A stretch of DNA of 39,571 nucleotides from SZUA-35 sp037969565 (GTDB lineage Bacteria; Actinomycetota; Acidimicrobiia; Acidimicrobiales; SZUA-35), in assembly GCA_037969565.1 (NCBI GenBank), contig JBBKXQ010000070.1, positions 1 to 39,571 on the forward strand. The letters run 5' to 3'. The first letter of the stretch is position 1. The number at the start of each line of letters is the position of its first letter. The position numbers and the translations under genes are program-made. The notes below the pieces were generated by a model that was not told the origin of the DNA, did not search any database, and saw only the letters and a list, made by a program, of their open reading frames with translations. Shown piece by piece: positions 32,403-39,571 of this stretch.

Positions 32403-32938
32403 CGTATCTCCTGGCCGTCGTAGTGGGCGCCGCCCTTCTCGTTTGGCCCGTTCGGGCATGGCAGCGGCGGGCGGCCGGTCGTCGGCTCGACCGGTGCGTC
32501 ACGGACGCACTCGCCGAGGTCACCGATCTCATTCTCGTCACCATCAGTGCCGGTGGATCGATTGCCGACGCGGTCCGTCTCGTTGCCCAACGAGGCCCTG
32601 TGGTCCTGCAGCCCGTCTTCATCGAGGCACTCGTCCGAGCCGAGGCCGGCCACACGCTGGCCCGGAGCATCACCGAAGTGGGTCACCAACTCGGTTCCGC
32701 CTATCGGCCGTTGATGGCGGCCCTGGTGGCAACAGAACGTGATGGCGCTCCGATCGCAGCGTTGGTCCTCCGTCTCGGTGACGAGGCCCGAGCGGCAAGA
32801 CGTCGGATGGTCGAGCGTCGGGCTCGGACGCTTCCCGTACGTCTGCTCTTGCCGCTCGCCTGCTGTTCCCTCCCGGCCGTTTTCATCGGCGCGGTTCTCC
32901 CGCTCGCGTTGGTGTCGCTCGGAAGAATTCGCCTCTGA
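32399..32938 (+). CDS. tadC: TadC-like inner membrane protein
   Basis: A 179-residue membrane protein. It has an N-terminal helix (TYLLAVVVGAALLVWPV), a GspF-like cytosolic helical bundle (LAEVTDLILVTISAGGSIADAV, LVRAEAGHTLARSITEVG) and a C-terminal hydrophobic stretch (LLLPLACCSLPAVFIGAVLPLALVSL, about 150-175). It is the partner of TadB. GTG start overlaps the TadB stop; the next gene, the pilin, begins 63 bases later and has its own ribosome binding site. It is shorter than mycobacterial TadC relatives but complete by alignment of the core. Confidence 0.8.
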   Translation: MTYLLAVVVGAALLVWPVRAWQRRAAGRRLDRCVTDALAEVTDLILVTISAGGSIADAVRLVAQRGPVVLQPVFIEALVRAEAGHTLARSITEVGHQLGSAYRPLMAALVATERDGAPIAALVLRLGDEARAARRRMVERRARTLPVRLLLPLACCSLPAVFIGAVLPLALVSLGRIRL

Positions 32939-33001
32939 CGAGGCCGACTCGCGGCATGAGCCGCCACACCAATCTCACGTCATGATGAATGGAGTCAACA
33001 G

Positions 33002-33223
33002 ATGTTGATGTTCGCGGTTCTGCTGTCCAAATCTCTGAAATCGTCGGTCTTCGGGTCGCCGAGTCGGTCTTCGGAAAGGGGTCAGGCAACTGCCGAGTAC
33101 GCACTCGTCATTCTTGCCGCGGCCACGATCGCCGGTTTGGTGCTGGCCTGGGCCGCCAGCACCGGAAAGGTTTCGCGGTTGCTCAATGCGGTTCTCGATG
33201 CCGTGATCGGTCAGGTCGGCTGA
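33002..33223 (+). CDS. Flp-type (DUF4244-like) type IVb prepilin
   Basis: A 73-residue prepilin. A 27-residue basic leader ends in glycine (SERG), then comes mature QATAEYALVILAAATIAG, with Glu at mature position 5 and a continuous hydrophobic segment to about residue 52, typical of prepilin peptidase substrates. GGAG precedes the ATG by seven bases. Its stop overlaps the TadE start (TGATG). In Actinobacteria this small pilin-like protein follows TadC. No prepilin peptidase gene is in the window, so the processing enzyme must be elsewhere. Confidence 0.88.
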   Translation: MLMFAVLLSKSLKSSVFGSPSRSSERGQATAEYALVILAAATIAGLVLAWAASTGKVSRLLNAVLDAVIGQVG

Positions 33224-33633
33224 TGGCGGCGGGGAAGAACCGGCGTTCGGTGATCAGCACTCGCTCGATCAACCGCGAGGGCGGTCAAGCCACGGTCGAG
33301 TTCGCGCTGGTTCTTCCCATCGTCGTGTTGTTCGCATTGATGGTGGTGCAGATCGGTCTCGTCGCCAAGGACGTTGTCTTGGTCCATCACGCGGCCCGAG
33401 AAGCGGCTCGGGCGGCGGCGGTCGATCCGACAGTTGCCGCCGCCCGGGCCGGGGCCACGGGTTCGAGCAGGCTCGATCCCGACCGCATGACGGTGGAACT
33501 GGGCGGCACGTTGAGCGAGGGGGGCCGAGCCACCGCAACGGTCACCTATCGTTCGCCGACCACCCTGCCCCTGGTCGGTCTCCTCGCCCCCGATGTTTCG
33601 ATCACTGCGTCGGTCTCGATGCGGGTGGAGTGA
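33223..33633 (+). CDS. tadE: TadE-like pseudopilin
   Basis: A 136-residue TadE family protein: leader ending in GG, then QATVEFALVLPIVVLFALM with Glu at mature position 5 (TadE_like motif), and a beta-rich C-terminal domain (RATATVTYRSPTTLPLVG, VSITASVSMRV). It is a minor pilin of the Flp system. Its ATG overlaps the prepilin stop. It is the last gene of the operon here; a TadE/TadG or secreted helicase-linked gene usually follows in other actinobacteria, but here the next gene is a pyruvate dehydrogenase-like enzyme. Confidence 0.9.
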   Translation: MAAGKNRRSVISTRSINREGGQATVEFALVLPIVVLFALMVVQIGLVAKDVVLVHHAAREAARAAAVDPTVAAARAGATGSSRLDPDRMTVELGGTLSEGGRATATVTYRSPTTLPLVGLLAPDVSITASVSMRVE

Positions 33634-33730
33634 GCGCAGCTTCACCAACGGTCTTGTTTCCGGATTTCCCGATCCTGATTCCATCGAGCAAAACTGCGCA
33701 GACTCCGGCTGTGTAGGCCATCGTTGGGGC

Positions 33731-36100
33731 GTGAACATCGAAATGACTTCGTCACTCGACGCCGACTCCCATTCCGGCTCCGGAGCGAGCGTCGACATCG
33801 CCACCCTCGAAGAAATCCAACAGCGGGTCCTCTGGCTCGCTGTCCGGATGGTCGATCACGCCAACCGGCGTGACGCCGGAGGCATCAAGGTAGGTGGTCA
33901 CCAGGCCAGCTCGGCCTCGATGGTGTCGATCATGACGGCGCTGTGGTTCGCCCACATCGGCGGAGAAGACAAGGTGGCCGTCAAACCCCACGCCTCCCCC
34001 GTCTACCACGCCATCAAGTATCTCACCGGCGAGCTCGACCGTTCCTATCTCACCCGTCTTCGTGAGTTCGGTGGCCTGCAGGCGTACCCATCGCGAACCA
34101 AGGATCCCGACGTCGCCGATTTCTCCACAGGGTCCGTAGGACTCGGAGCGGTTGCTCCCTTGTTCTCGGCCGCAACCCGACGGTATGTCGACGCCCATTT
34201 CGGATCTCGACCTCCGGCCCGTTTCATCGCCACACTCGGCGACGCCGAACTCGACGAGGGCAACGTGTGGGAGGCGATCGCCGACCCATCGATGCAGGGA
34301 CTCGGAAACGTCACGCTCGTTGTCGATTTGAATCGGCAGAGTCTCGACCGGGTGGTTCCCGAGATCCAGGCTGAGCGGCTCCGCAGCTTCTTCGGCGATG
34401 CCGGCTGGCACGTGGTCAACGCCAAGTACGGAAAGCGGTTGCAGGCCGCCTTCACTCGACCAGGAGGCTCGGCGTTCGAGGCGCGAATCGATGGCATGGC
34501 GAACGAGCAGTACCAGTCTCTGTTCGCGCTGTCCGGCGACGCCCTCAGAGCCAAATTCCTCGAGGGTGCCAGCCACGATTGTGAGCAGTTCGTCAATGGA
34601 ATCGACGACGACGAATTGGCGTCGCTGGTGTTCAACCTCGGGGGTCACGACCTCGAGCTGCTCATCGATTCGTTCCGAGAATGTGACGCTGAGGCCAACC
34701 GCCCGAGCGTGGTGTTCGCGTACACGATCAAAGGGTGGGGGCTGCCCATGGCGGGGGATCCACTCAACCATTCGGCACTTCTCTCTCACCCCCAGATCGA
34801 GGAGTTTCGTCGCTCGATCGGACTCGACGAGGACACCGAATGGGATCGCTTCGACTCCGACACCGATGCCGGTCGATGGTGCGATCGGCTCGGTTCGGCC
34901 ATCAACAATCAGCCACCAGCGCCCCGCCCGATCCTCCCGATTCCTCAGACGACGTCGCCTGCAATCGGGACCAAACCGATGTCTTCCCAGGAAGCGTTTG
35001 GTCGCACGCTGGCCTCGTTGGCAAACGTGGCCGAGGTAGGAAGTCGGATCGTCACCACGTCACCCGATGTTTCGATCTCCACCAACCTCGGCGGATGGAT
35101 CAACAAGGTCGGAGTGTTCGCGCCCGACGACGTGGACACTCACGGTGGCGCCGAGCGATTGCTGAAGTGGGCGCCGAGCCCGTCCGGAAAGCACATCGAA
35201 CTCGGCATTTCGGAGATGAATCTGTTTCTGTTGCTCGGCCAACTCGGGCTGTCCCACGAACATCATGGGGAAATGCTCCTGCCGGTCGGCACGGTCTATG
35301 ACCCGTTCGTTCTTCGGGGCCTCGACGCACTCGTCTACGCCACGTACAACGGTGCGAAGTTCGTTGTCGCCGGAACTCCGGCGGGCGTCACGCTGTCGCC
35401 CGAAGGAGGGGCCCACCAGTCCACGATCACACCGTCAGTCGGAGCCGAGCTGCCGGGAATCACCTACGCCGAACCGGCCTTCGCGCTCGCGGTCGACTGG
35501 TTGTTGTGTGATGGTCTCGCCAAGCTGAGCGATCCCGCAGGCGACAGCCTGTACCTCCGTCTGTCGACCAGACCGATCGATCAAGCGCCGTTCGCCGACG
35601 CGCTGAAACGTCTCGGAGAAGCAGAACTCCGACGCCAAGTGCTGGCCGGCGCCTACCGCTTGCGGGAGCCGGAGCAATCGAACGACGCACCCGGGCTCAC
35701 ACTCGCGGCTTCCGGGGCCATTCTTCCCGAGGCCGTTGCCGCCGCCGAGGAGCTGACGTACGAGGGTGTGGCGGTCACCCTTCTCGACATCACGAGCGCC
35801 GATCGGCTCTACCGGAACTGGCGGGCCACCAACGCCGAGGCAATTGCCAGCGGTGAGCGGGCCGAGGCCGGAACGAGCCATCTCTATTCGCTTCTGTCCG
35901 AAGTCGAACGGCAGCAGCCGATCGTCAGCGTGCACGATGCCTCGAGCCACCACCTCGCATGGCTCGGATCAGCGCTCGGCGTGCGCCAGTCGCCGCTCGG
36001 GGTCGACCAGTTCGGGCAGTCGGGAACGATTGCGGATCTCCACCGAGTCACCGGCATCGATGTCGACTCCATCGTGAATGCCGGCCTCTCGATCCTCTGA
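33731..36100 (+). CDS. Transketolase-fold enzyme, homodimeric pyruvate dehydrogenase E1 (AceE)-like
   Basis: A 789-residue thiamine diphosphate enzyme. HASPVYHAIKYLTGELD and LQAYPSRTKDPDVADFSTGSVGLGA match the AceE/transketolase N-terminal half. The ThDP site is GDAELDEG followed 23 residues on by VVDLNRQSLD. The pyrimidine-binding middle domain (ELGISEMNLFLLLGQLGL) contains the catalytic Glu. It is shorter than the roughly 890-residue AceE, so substrate may differ. GTG at 33731 is chosen; ATG 33743 is equally possible. It is 97 bases after tadE and its 3' end nearly meets the convergent helicase gene. I cannot tell pyruvate from another 2-oxoacid substrate. Confidence 0.82.
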   Translation: MNIEMTSSLDADSHSGSGASVDIATLEEIQQRVLWLAVRMVDHANRRDAGGIKVGGHQASSASMVSIMTALWFAHIGGEDKVAVKPHASPVYHAIKYLTGELDRSYLTRLREFGGLQAYPSRTKDPDVADFSTGSVGLGAVAPLFSAATRRYVDAHFGSRPPARFIATLGDAELDEGNVWEAIADPSMQGLGNVTLVVDLNRQSLDRVVPEIQAERLRSFFGDAGWHVVNAKYGKRLQAAFTRPGGSAFEARIDGMANEQYQSLFALSGDALRAKFLEGASHDCEQFVNGIDDDELASLVFNLGGHDLELLIDSFRECDAEANRPSVVFAYTIKGWGLPMAGDPLNHSALLSHPQIEEFRRSIGLDEDTEWDRFDSDTDAGRWCDRLGSAINNQPPAPRPILPIPQTTSPAIGTKPMSSQEAFGRTLASLANVAEVGSRIVTTSPDVSISTNLGGWINKVGVFAPDDVDTHGGAERLLKWAPSPSGKHIELGISEMNLFLLLGQLGLSHEHHGEMLLPVGTVYDPFVLRGLDALVYATYNGAKFVVAGTPAGVTLSPEGGAHQSTITPSVGAELPGITYAEPAFALAVDWLLCDGLAKLSDPAGDSLYLRLSTRPIDQAPFADALKRLGEAELRRQVLAGAYRLREPEQSNDAPGLTLAASGAILPEAVAAAEELTYEGVAVTLLDITSADRLYRNWRATNAEAIASGERAEAGTSHLYSLLSEVERQQPIVSVHDASSHHLAWLGSALGVRQSPLGVDQFGQSGTIADLHRVTGIDVDSIVNAGLSIL

Positions 36101-36111
36101 CGGCAGCCTCA

Positions 36112-38394
36112 TCAGAACGGGTCGAGCACCCCAAGTGTCGTTTGCAGCAGGGCCAGCGCAGCGTGCTTGTCGAGCGGTTCGTTGCCGTTGCCACACTTCG
36201 GTGATTGCACACACGAAGGGCAGCCCGACAGGCAGGGGCACGTCTCGAGCACTTCCGACGTGGCTTGGAGATGGCGGTCGGCCGCGTCGAAGGCCAACTC
36301 GGCGACGCCGGCCCCACCGGGGTAGCCGTCGTAGATGAACACCGTCGGTAGGCCGGACTGCGGCGCTTCGGCGATCGACACGCCACCGACATCCCAGCGA
36401 TCGCAGATCGTGAAGAGGGGCAGAATCCCGATGGCCGCGTGCTCGGCGGCATGGAGGGCGCCGGGCACGTTGAACCCGCGAACACCGGCCATGGCCAGGA
36501 CGTCGGGCTGCCATTCGTACCAGATCGACGTGGTCACCAATTCCTGGGGTGGAAGATCGAGATCGATCGTTGCTCGAGGCTCGCGGCGACCGAGCTGCTT
36601 CACCTGATAGCCGGTGACCGTGGTGGTCACCTTGACGACGCCGAGATGGAGAAGGGATTCGCCGACCGACTTGGTGGCGCCGGTACTGAGGGCCTCGATC
36701 TGGATCGTCGACCGGGCCTGAGTCCAGGTGTCGCCCGGATCGCGCTCGACGGTGGCTTGTCGGGTGTGGAGATCGAGATCGAGCACCTTCCAGGGTTGCC
36801 CTCGATGCAGATAGATGGCACCGGGATGCACGAGGCTTGCCGCTCGACTGCCATCGACCGTGCCGATCAGGGATCCGGAACGATCGACGATCTTGACCTC
36901 ACCTCCGGAGGCCGACCGCAATCCGATCTTGCCGAACGGGATGCCGCGCCCGGCCCAATGACCCTTGGGAACGTTGCGAGGATCGGGACGAAGGCGGATC
37001 TCGTCGCTGAGTACGAGCCGCCGCACACCGTCATCGAGATCGGGCCACCAGGTGTCGTCGGCGTATCGGAGCGGTGACTCGTAGGCGGCACACGTGAGGT
37101 GGGGATCAAGGATGTTCGGATTCGTGACATTGATGACCGCCGGTTCGGGCGGCCGTTCGAAAAGGTCTTTGGGATGACTGACGAACCACTGGTCGAGCTG
37201 GTCGTCTCCGGCGATCAACACGGCGAGCGATTCCTGACCGCTTCGGCCGGCCCTCCCGATCTGCTGCCAGAACGAAGCGATGGTGCTGGGGAATCCACAC
37301 AACACGGTCGCGTCGAGACCGCCGATGTCGACCCCGAGTTCGAGGGCGCTCGTTGCGGCGACGGCGCGGATCTTTCCGTCATTGAGTTCGGCTTCGATTT
37401 CACGACGTTCGGCGGCGAGATAACCCGACCGATAGGACCGAACGGAGTCTCGTAGCTCGGGTGGGAGCGAACGGGCAACCCCGGCCGCAACCCGCTCGGT
37501 CAGGGACCGACTGGCGCAGAACGCGATCACTCTCCGACCGCTGAGGACCAACTCGGAGACCACCTTGATGGTTTCGGTGGCGGGCGACTGACGGAGGCCC
37601 TTCTCCTCGTTGACCACGGCCGGCTGGACGAGCGCCACATGTCGAGTGGCACACGGAGATCCGTCGTGGTTCACCGCCACGACAGACTTGCCGCAGAGCC
37701 CTTCCGCCAATTCAGATGGTGCCCCGATCGTGGCTGACGAAAAGATGAACGTGGGATCGGATCCATAGAGCGCACAAGCCCTCTGTAGCCGTCTCAGGAC
37801 ATGGCTGACGTGGGTGCCGAAAATGCCCCGTAGCACGTGCAACTCGTCGACCACCACGTAGTCGAGGCGCTTGAGGAAGGTGGCCCACTTGGCGTGATGA
37901 GGGAGAACCGAATAGTGGAGCATTTCCGGATTCGTCAGCACCACGTTGGCGTTCGAGCGGGCCCAGGTTCGTTGCTCGCGGGGCGTGTCCCCGTCGTAGG
38001 TGATCGCTTGCATCCCGGGCACGTTCAGTTCGCCGAATGCTCGTAACTGATCCTGAGCGAGGGCCTTGGTGGGGTAGAGGAGAAGCGACGTTCCCGATCG
38101 CAGACCGGTGACCACGGATTCGGCAATGGGAACCTGATAGGCCAGGCTCTTTCCGGAGGCCGTACCGGTTGCAACCACGACCGACTCACCGTTTCGGGCG
38201 TGGTTGATTGCTTGTGCTTGATGACTCCAGAAGCCGTTGATTGGCTCGAGATGGGCGAGCTCTGGCGGAAGCGGCCGCTCGAGCGTGCCGGTGATGGCTG
38301 GCCGTTCGGGCATCGTTTCGGCATGGACCAGGCGGCCGCTGTCTCGAAGCTGGTTCAAGAACTCGGCGATCGAGGTGGACAGATCCACGGGCAC
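36112..38394 (-). CDS. DEAD/DEAH-box helicase of the MrfA/Hrq1 type (DUF1998)
   Basis: A 760-residue superfamily 2 helicase: Walker A ATGTASGKSLAYQ, DELH box (VVVDELHVLRGIFG), SAT motif (FSSATIG), motif VI QQIGRAGRSGQ. The C-terminal domain has the MrfA zinc cluster with CPC, CPSC and a later C (about 719-734). MrfA/YprA-type helicases repair mitomycin C interstrand adducts and bind ssDNA 3'-5'. The GTG at 38394 is chosen over an upstream TTG at 38454, since MPVDLSTSIAEF begins a helical domain and a TAGTCT box lies seven bases before it. From memory, a similar helicase is near the tad locus in mycobacteria. Convergent with the AceE-like gene, 11 bases apart. Confidence 0.92.
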   Translation of the reverse strand: MPVDLSTSIAEFLNQLRDSGRLVHAETMPERPAITGTLERPLPPELAHLEPINGFWSHQAQAINHARNGESVVVATGTASGKSLAYQVPIAESVVTGLRSGTSLLLYPTKALAQDQLRAFGELNVPGMQAITYDGDTPREQRTWARSNANVVLTNPEMLHYSVLPHHAKWATFLKRLDYVVVDELHVLRGIFGTHVSHVLRRLQRACALYGSDPTFIFSSATIGAPSELAEGLCGKSVVAVNHDGSPCATRHVALVQPAVVNEEKGLRQSPATETIKVVSELVLSGRRVIAFCASRSLTERVAAGVARSLPPELRDSVRSYRSGYLAAERREIEAELNDGKIRAVAATSALELGVDIGGLDATVLCGFPSTIASFWQQIGRAGRSGQESLAVLIAGDDQLDQWFVSHPKDLFERPPEPAVINVTNPNILDPHLTCAAYESPLRYADDTWWPDLDDGVRRLVLSDEIRLRPDPRNVPKGHWAGRGIPFGKIGLRSASGGEVKIVDRSGSLIGTVDGSRAASLVHPGAIYLHRGQPWKVLDLDLHTRQATVERDPGDTWTQARSTIQIEALSTGATKSVGESLLHLGVVKVTTTVTGYQVKQLGRREPRATIDLDLPPQELVTTSIWYEWQPDVLAMAGVRGFNVPGALHAAEHAAIGILPLFTICDRWDVGGVSIAEAPQSGLPTVFIYDGYPGGAGVAELAFDAADRHLQATSEVLETCPCLSGCPSCVQSPKCGNGNEPLDKHAALALLQTTLGVLDPF

Positions 38395-38401
38395 CCGGTC
38401 A

Positions 38402-38407
38402 AGACTA
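38402..38407 (-). promoter_or_regulatory. Putative leaderless -10 box (TAGTCT) of the helicase
   Basis: Minus-strand TAGTCT lies seven bases before the GTG at 38394. No ribosome binding site between them. Confidence 0.45.
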
Positions 38408-38533
38408 CTGGGCCGAAGCTGCTGCGGAGCGAACGGGTGTTCGTTGCAGATCAAACGGCGGGTCGGGATGATCGGCCTGATTCGACGAGTGGCGGAGGGT
38501 CAATTCAGTAGGTTCGGGGCCGATAGCCAAGGT

Positions 38534-39475
38534 ATGAGCTCATACTCACCAGTGGAAACGATGTCCGCTCCCGACGCCGCTGCTGACGCACTGCCTCGTG
38601 GTTCACTCGGGCACTCCTGGGCCGAACGGTTTCGGGATGCTCTCGAGTCGGCCGATCTGAACCGCGCTCTCGACGCCTATGAGGACGCTCCATCGTGGGA
38701 GGATCGTTGGTTCTGTCTCGAGGTCGCCTCGAACGCGAGCGTCAGCGGCGAGCTCCTCGACTCGTGGTGTGTCGGTTGGCCCGATCACGTCCTGCCCTAC
38801 TTGACCCGCGGAGCAACGAGGGCACGAGTCGGCGACCCCGAGGCAATTGCCGACTTCGACCGAGCCTCCGATCTCGACGCCGCGAGTCCGCTGCCGTGGG
38901 GGCAGCGAGTGGTTCTGGCCCGGGCCGTCGGAGCGCCGACCTCGACTTCGGCATCGGCGCTGGCCAAGATGATGCCGCTGGCCGGGCTCTACGAACCTCA
39001 CGTCGATTACCTCCTGGGGCTCGGCGAAGGTGCGGCTGCGAGCTCGGCGAACATGGTCGAGTTCGCGGAGAACGTCTGCCATGTGGTTCCAGCCGGATCC
39101 CCACTTGCGGCTGTGATGCCATTGGCCGCGATCCGGTCGATGATGGTCGATGTTCCCGACGACCACTTGACGTATCTGAAGGACCTCGGTCTCTTTGACG
39201 CGGTACTGATGGCGGCCGGTCAATCGGTCTTCCATCCCGACTTCGATGGTCAGTCGGCGGTGCCTTCCATCAAAGCGATGAACGCGTTCGCTGTCGCCTT
39301 GTCGATCCTGGCCCAGGACGATCTGGCCTTGATACTCGTGAACCGCCTGGGAAATACCTTCACTGATTGGCCGCTCTGTCTCTTGGGCCAGCCCGATCTC
39401 CACACGTGGCGCGAACTCCGTGAGCGGTTGATGGCGAAGTCGGAAGCGGTTGCCCTGGCCAACGGCCGAGCGTGA
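38534..39475 (+). CDS. Hypothetical protein, possibly TPR/alpha-solenoid
   Basis: A 313-residue soluble protein, rich in Ala, Asp and Leu, with repeated helix pairs (FRDALESADLNRALDAYE, DRWFCLEVASNASVSGELL, AIADFDRASDLDAASPLPW). DFDRASDLDAASPLPWGQR resembles one TPR-like unit, but a full repeat series is not clear. No signal peptide, no catalytic motif. It starts divergent from the helicase. Start ATG 38534 lacks a strong ribosome binding site; GTG 38552 or ATG 38561 are alternatives. The remaining 96 bases of the window after its stop hold no feature I can call. Confidence 0.65.
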   Translation: MSSYSPVETMSAPDAAADALPRGSLGHSWAERFRDALESADLNRALDAYEDAPSWEDRWFCLEVASNASVSGELLDSWCVGWPDHVLPYLTRGATRARVGDPEAIADFDRASDLDAASPLPWGQRVVLARAVGAPTSTSASALAKMMPLAGLYEPHVDYLLGLGEGAAASSANMVEFAENVCHVVPAGSPLAAVMPLAAIRSMMVDVPDDHLTYLKDLGLFDAVLMAAGQSVFHPDFDGQSAVPSIKAMNAFAVALSILAQDDLALILVNRLGNTFTDWPLCLLGQPDLHTWRELRERLMAKSEAVALANGRA

Positions 39476-39571
39476 GTTCGCCGACGGAGTAGGTTCGTGA
39501 ATCCGTTGACCGTGACGCAGCGCCCTCGATCTCCTCCAGGGGCCGCTTTTCACCTAGACAGATCCCCACCC

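Noticed and set aside
33634..33730. Extension of the AceE-like gene upstream to 33593
   Set aside because: It overlaps tadE and has no family similarity; the GTG at 33731 or ATG at 33743 gives a better N-terminus.
1..39571. CRISPR arrays, insertion sequences, integrases, phage genes
   Set aside because: No regularly spaced repeats, terminal inverted repeats or transposase/integrase motifs were seen; every gene fits a chromosomal core or accessory role.

Overview
The window is a chromosomal segment of a high-GC actinobacterium, with no sign of plasmid, phage or transposon content. The likely group is Acidimicrobiia or a close relative. This is inferred from the combination of a WhiB protein, a GlnR-type orphan regulator, an ssd/cpaF/tadBC/DUF4244-like pilin/TadE cluster, a heliorhodopsin, very high GC with many GTG starts, and many genes that appear to be transcribed without leaders. 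No rRNA gene is present to confirm the taxonomy.

Left part (1-9.1 kb): the 3' end of an nfeD-type membrane protease-like gene; a WhiB regulator; a convergent selA-selB operon for selenocysteine synthesis and insertion; an FxsA-like membrane protein; a metallo-beta-lactamase-fold protein that has lost its metal ligands; an ECF sigma factor / zinc anti-sigma / MscS-like channel operon; and a divergent Mrp-type Fe-S carrier ATPase.

Middle (9.1-27.3 kb): an A-type Fe-S carrier (ErpA/HesB); a twin-arginine-type thioredoxin-fold lipoprotein divergent from an unusual [2Fe-2S]/truncated molybdopterin-domain fusion; RidA; a 52-residue membrane peptide; seryl-tRNA synthetase; glutamate dehydrogenase; and a long-chain acyl-CoA synthetase. 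A nitrogen-assimilation block follows: a GlnR-like regulator in an operon with a type I glutamine synthetase, divergent from a type II glutamine synthetase. Then come a duplicated-domain exported protein, glutamine-dependent NAD synthetase, a coiled-coil/VanY-type peptidase, an uncharacterised gene pair, and an ABM-domain protein.

Right part (27.5-39.5 kb): a primary-like sigma-70 factor, convergent with a heliorhodopsin across a symmetric terminator; tRNA-Sec(UCA); a six-gene Tad/Flp pilus operon with nearly every junction overlapping; a homodimeric-type pyruvate dehydrogenase E1-like protein; an MrfA/Hrq1-type DEAD helicase; and a hypothetical protein.

How the parts connect: SelA, SelB, tRNA-Sec and SerRS are all here, so every known Sec component except SelD lies within 28 kb, although no selenoprotein was found in the window. 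GlnR, GlnA2-like, GlnII, Gdh and NadE form a nitrogen/glutamine cluster. Mrp, the A-type carrier and the [2Fe-2S] protein form an Fe-S theme. The most striking single items are the heliorhodopsin near two glutamine synthetases, the set of TAnnnT boxes placed 6-8 bases before start codons (including an overlapping divergent pair), and several degenerate enzymes (MBL, NfeD, Mo-hydroxylase, TadZ).
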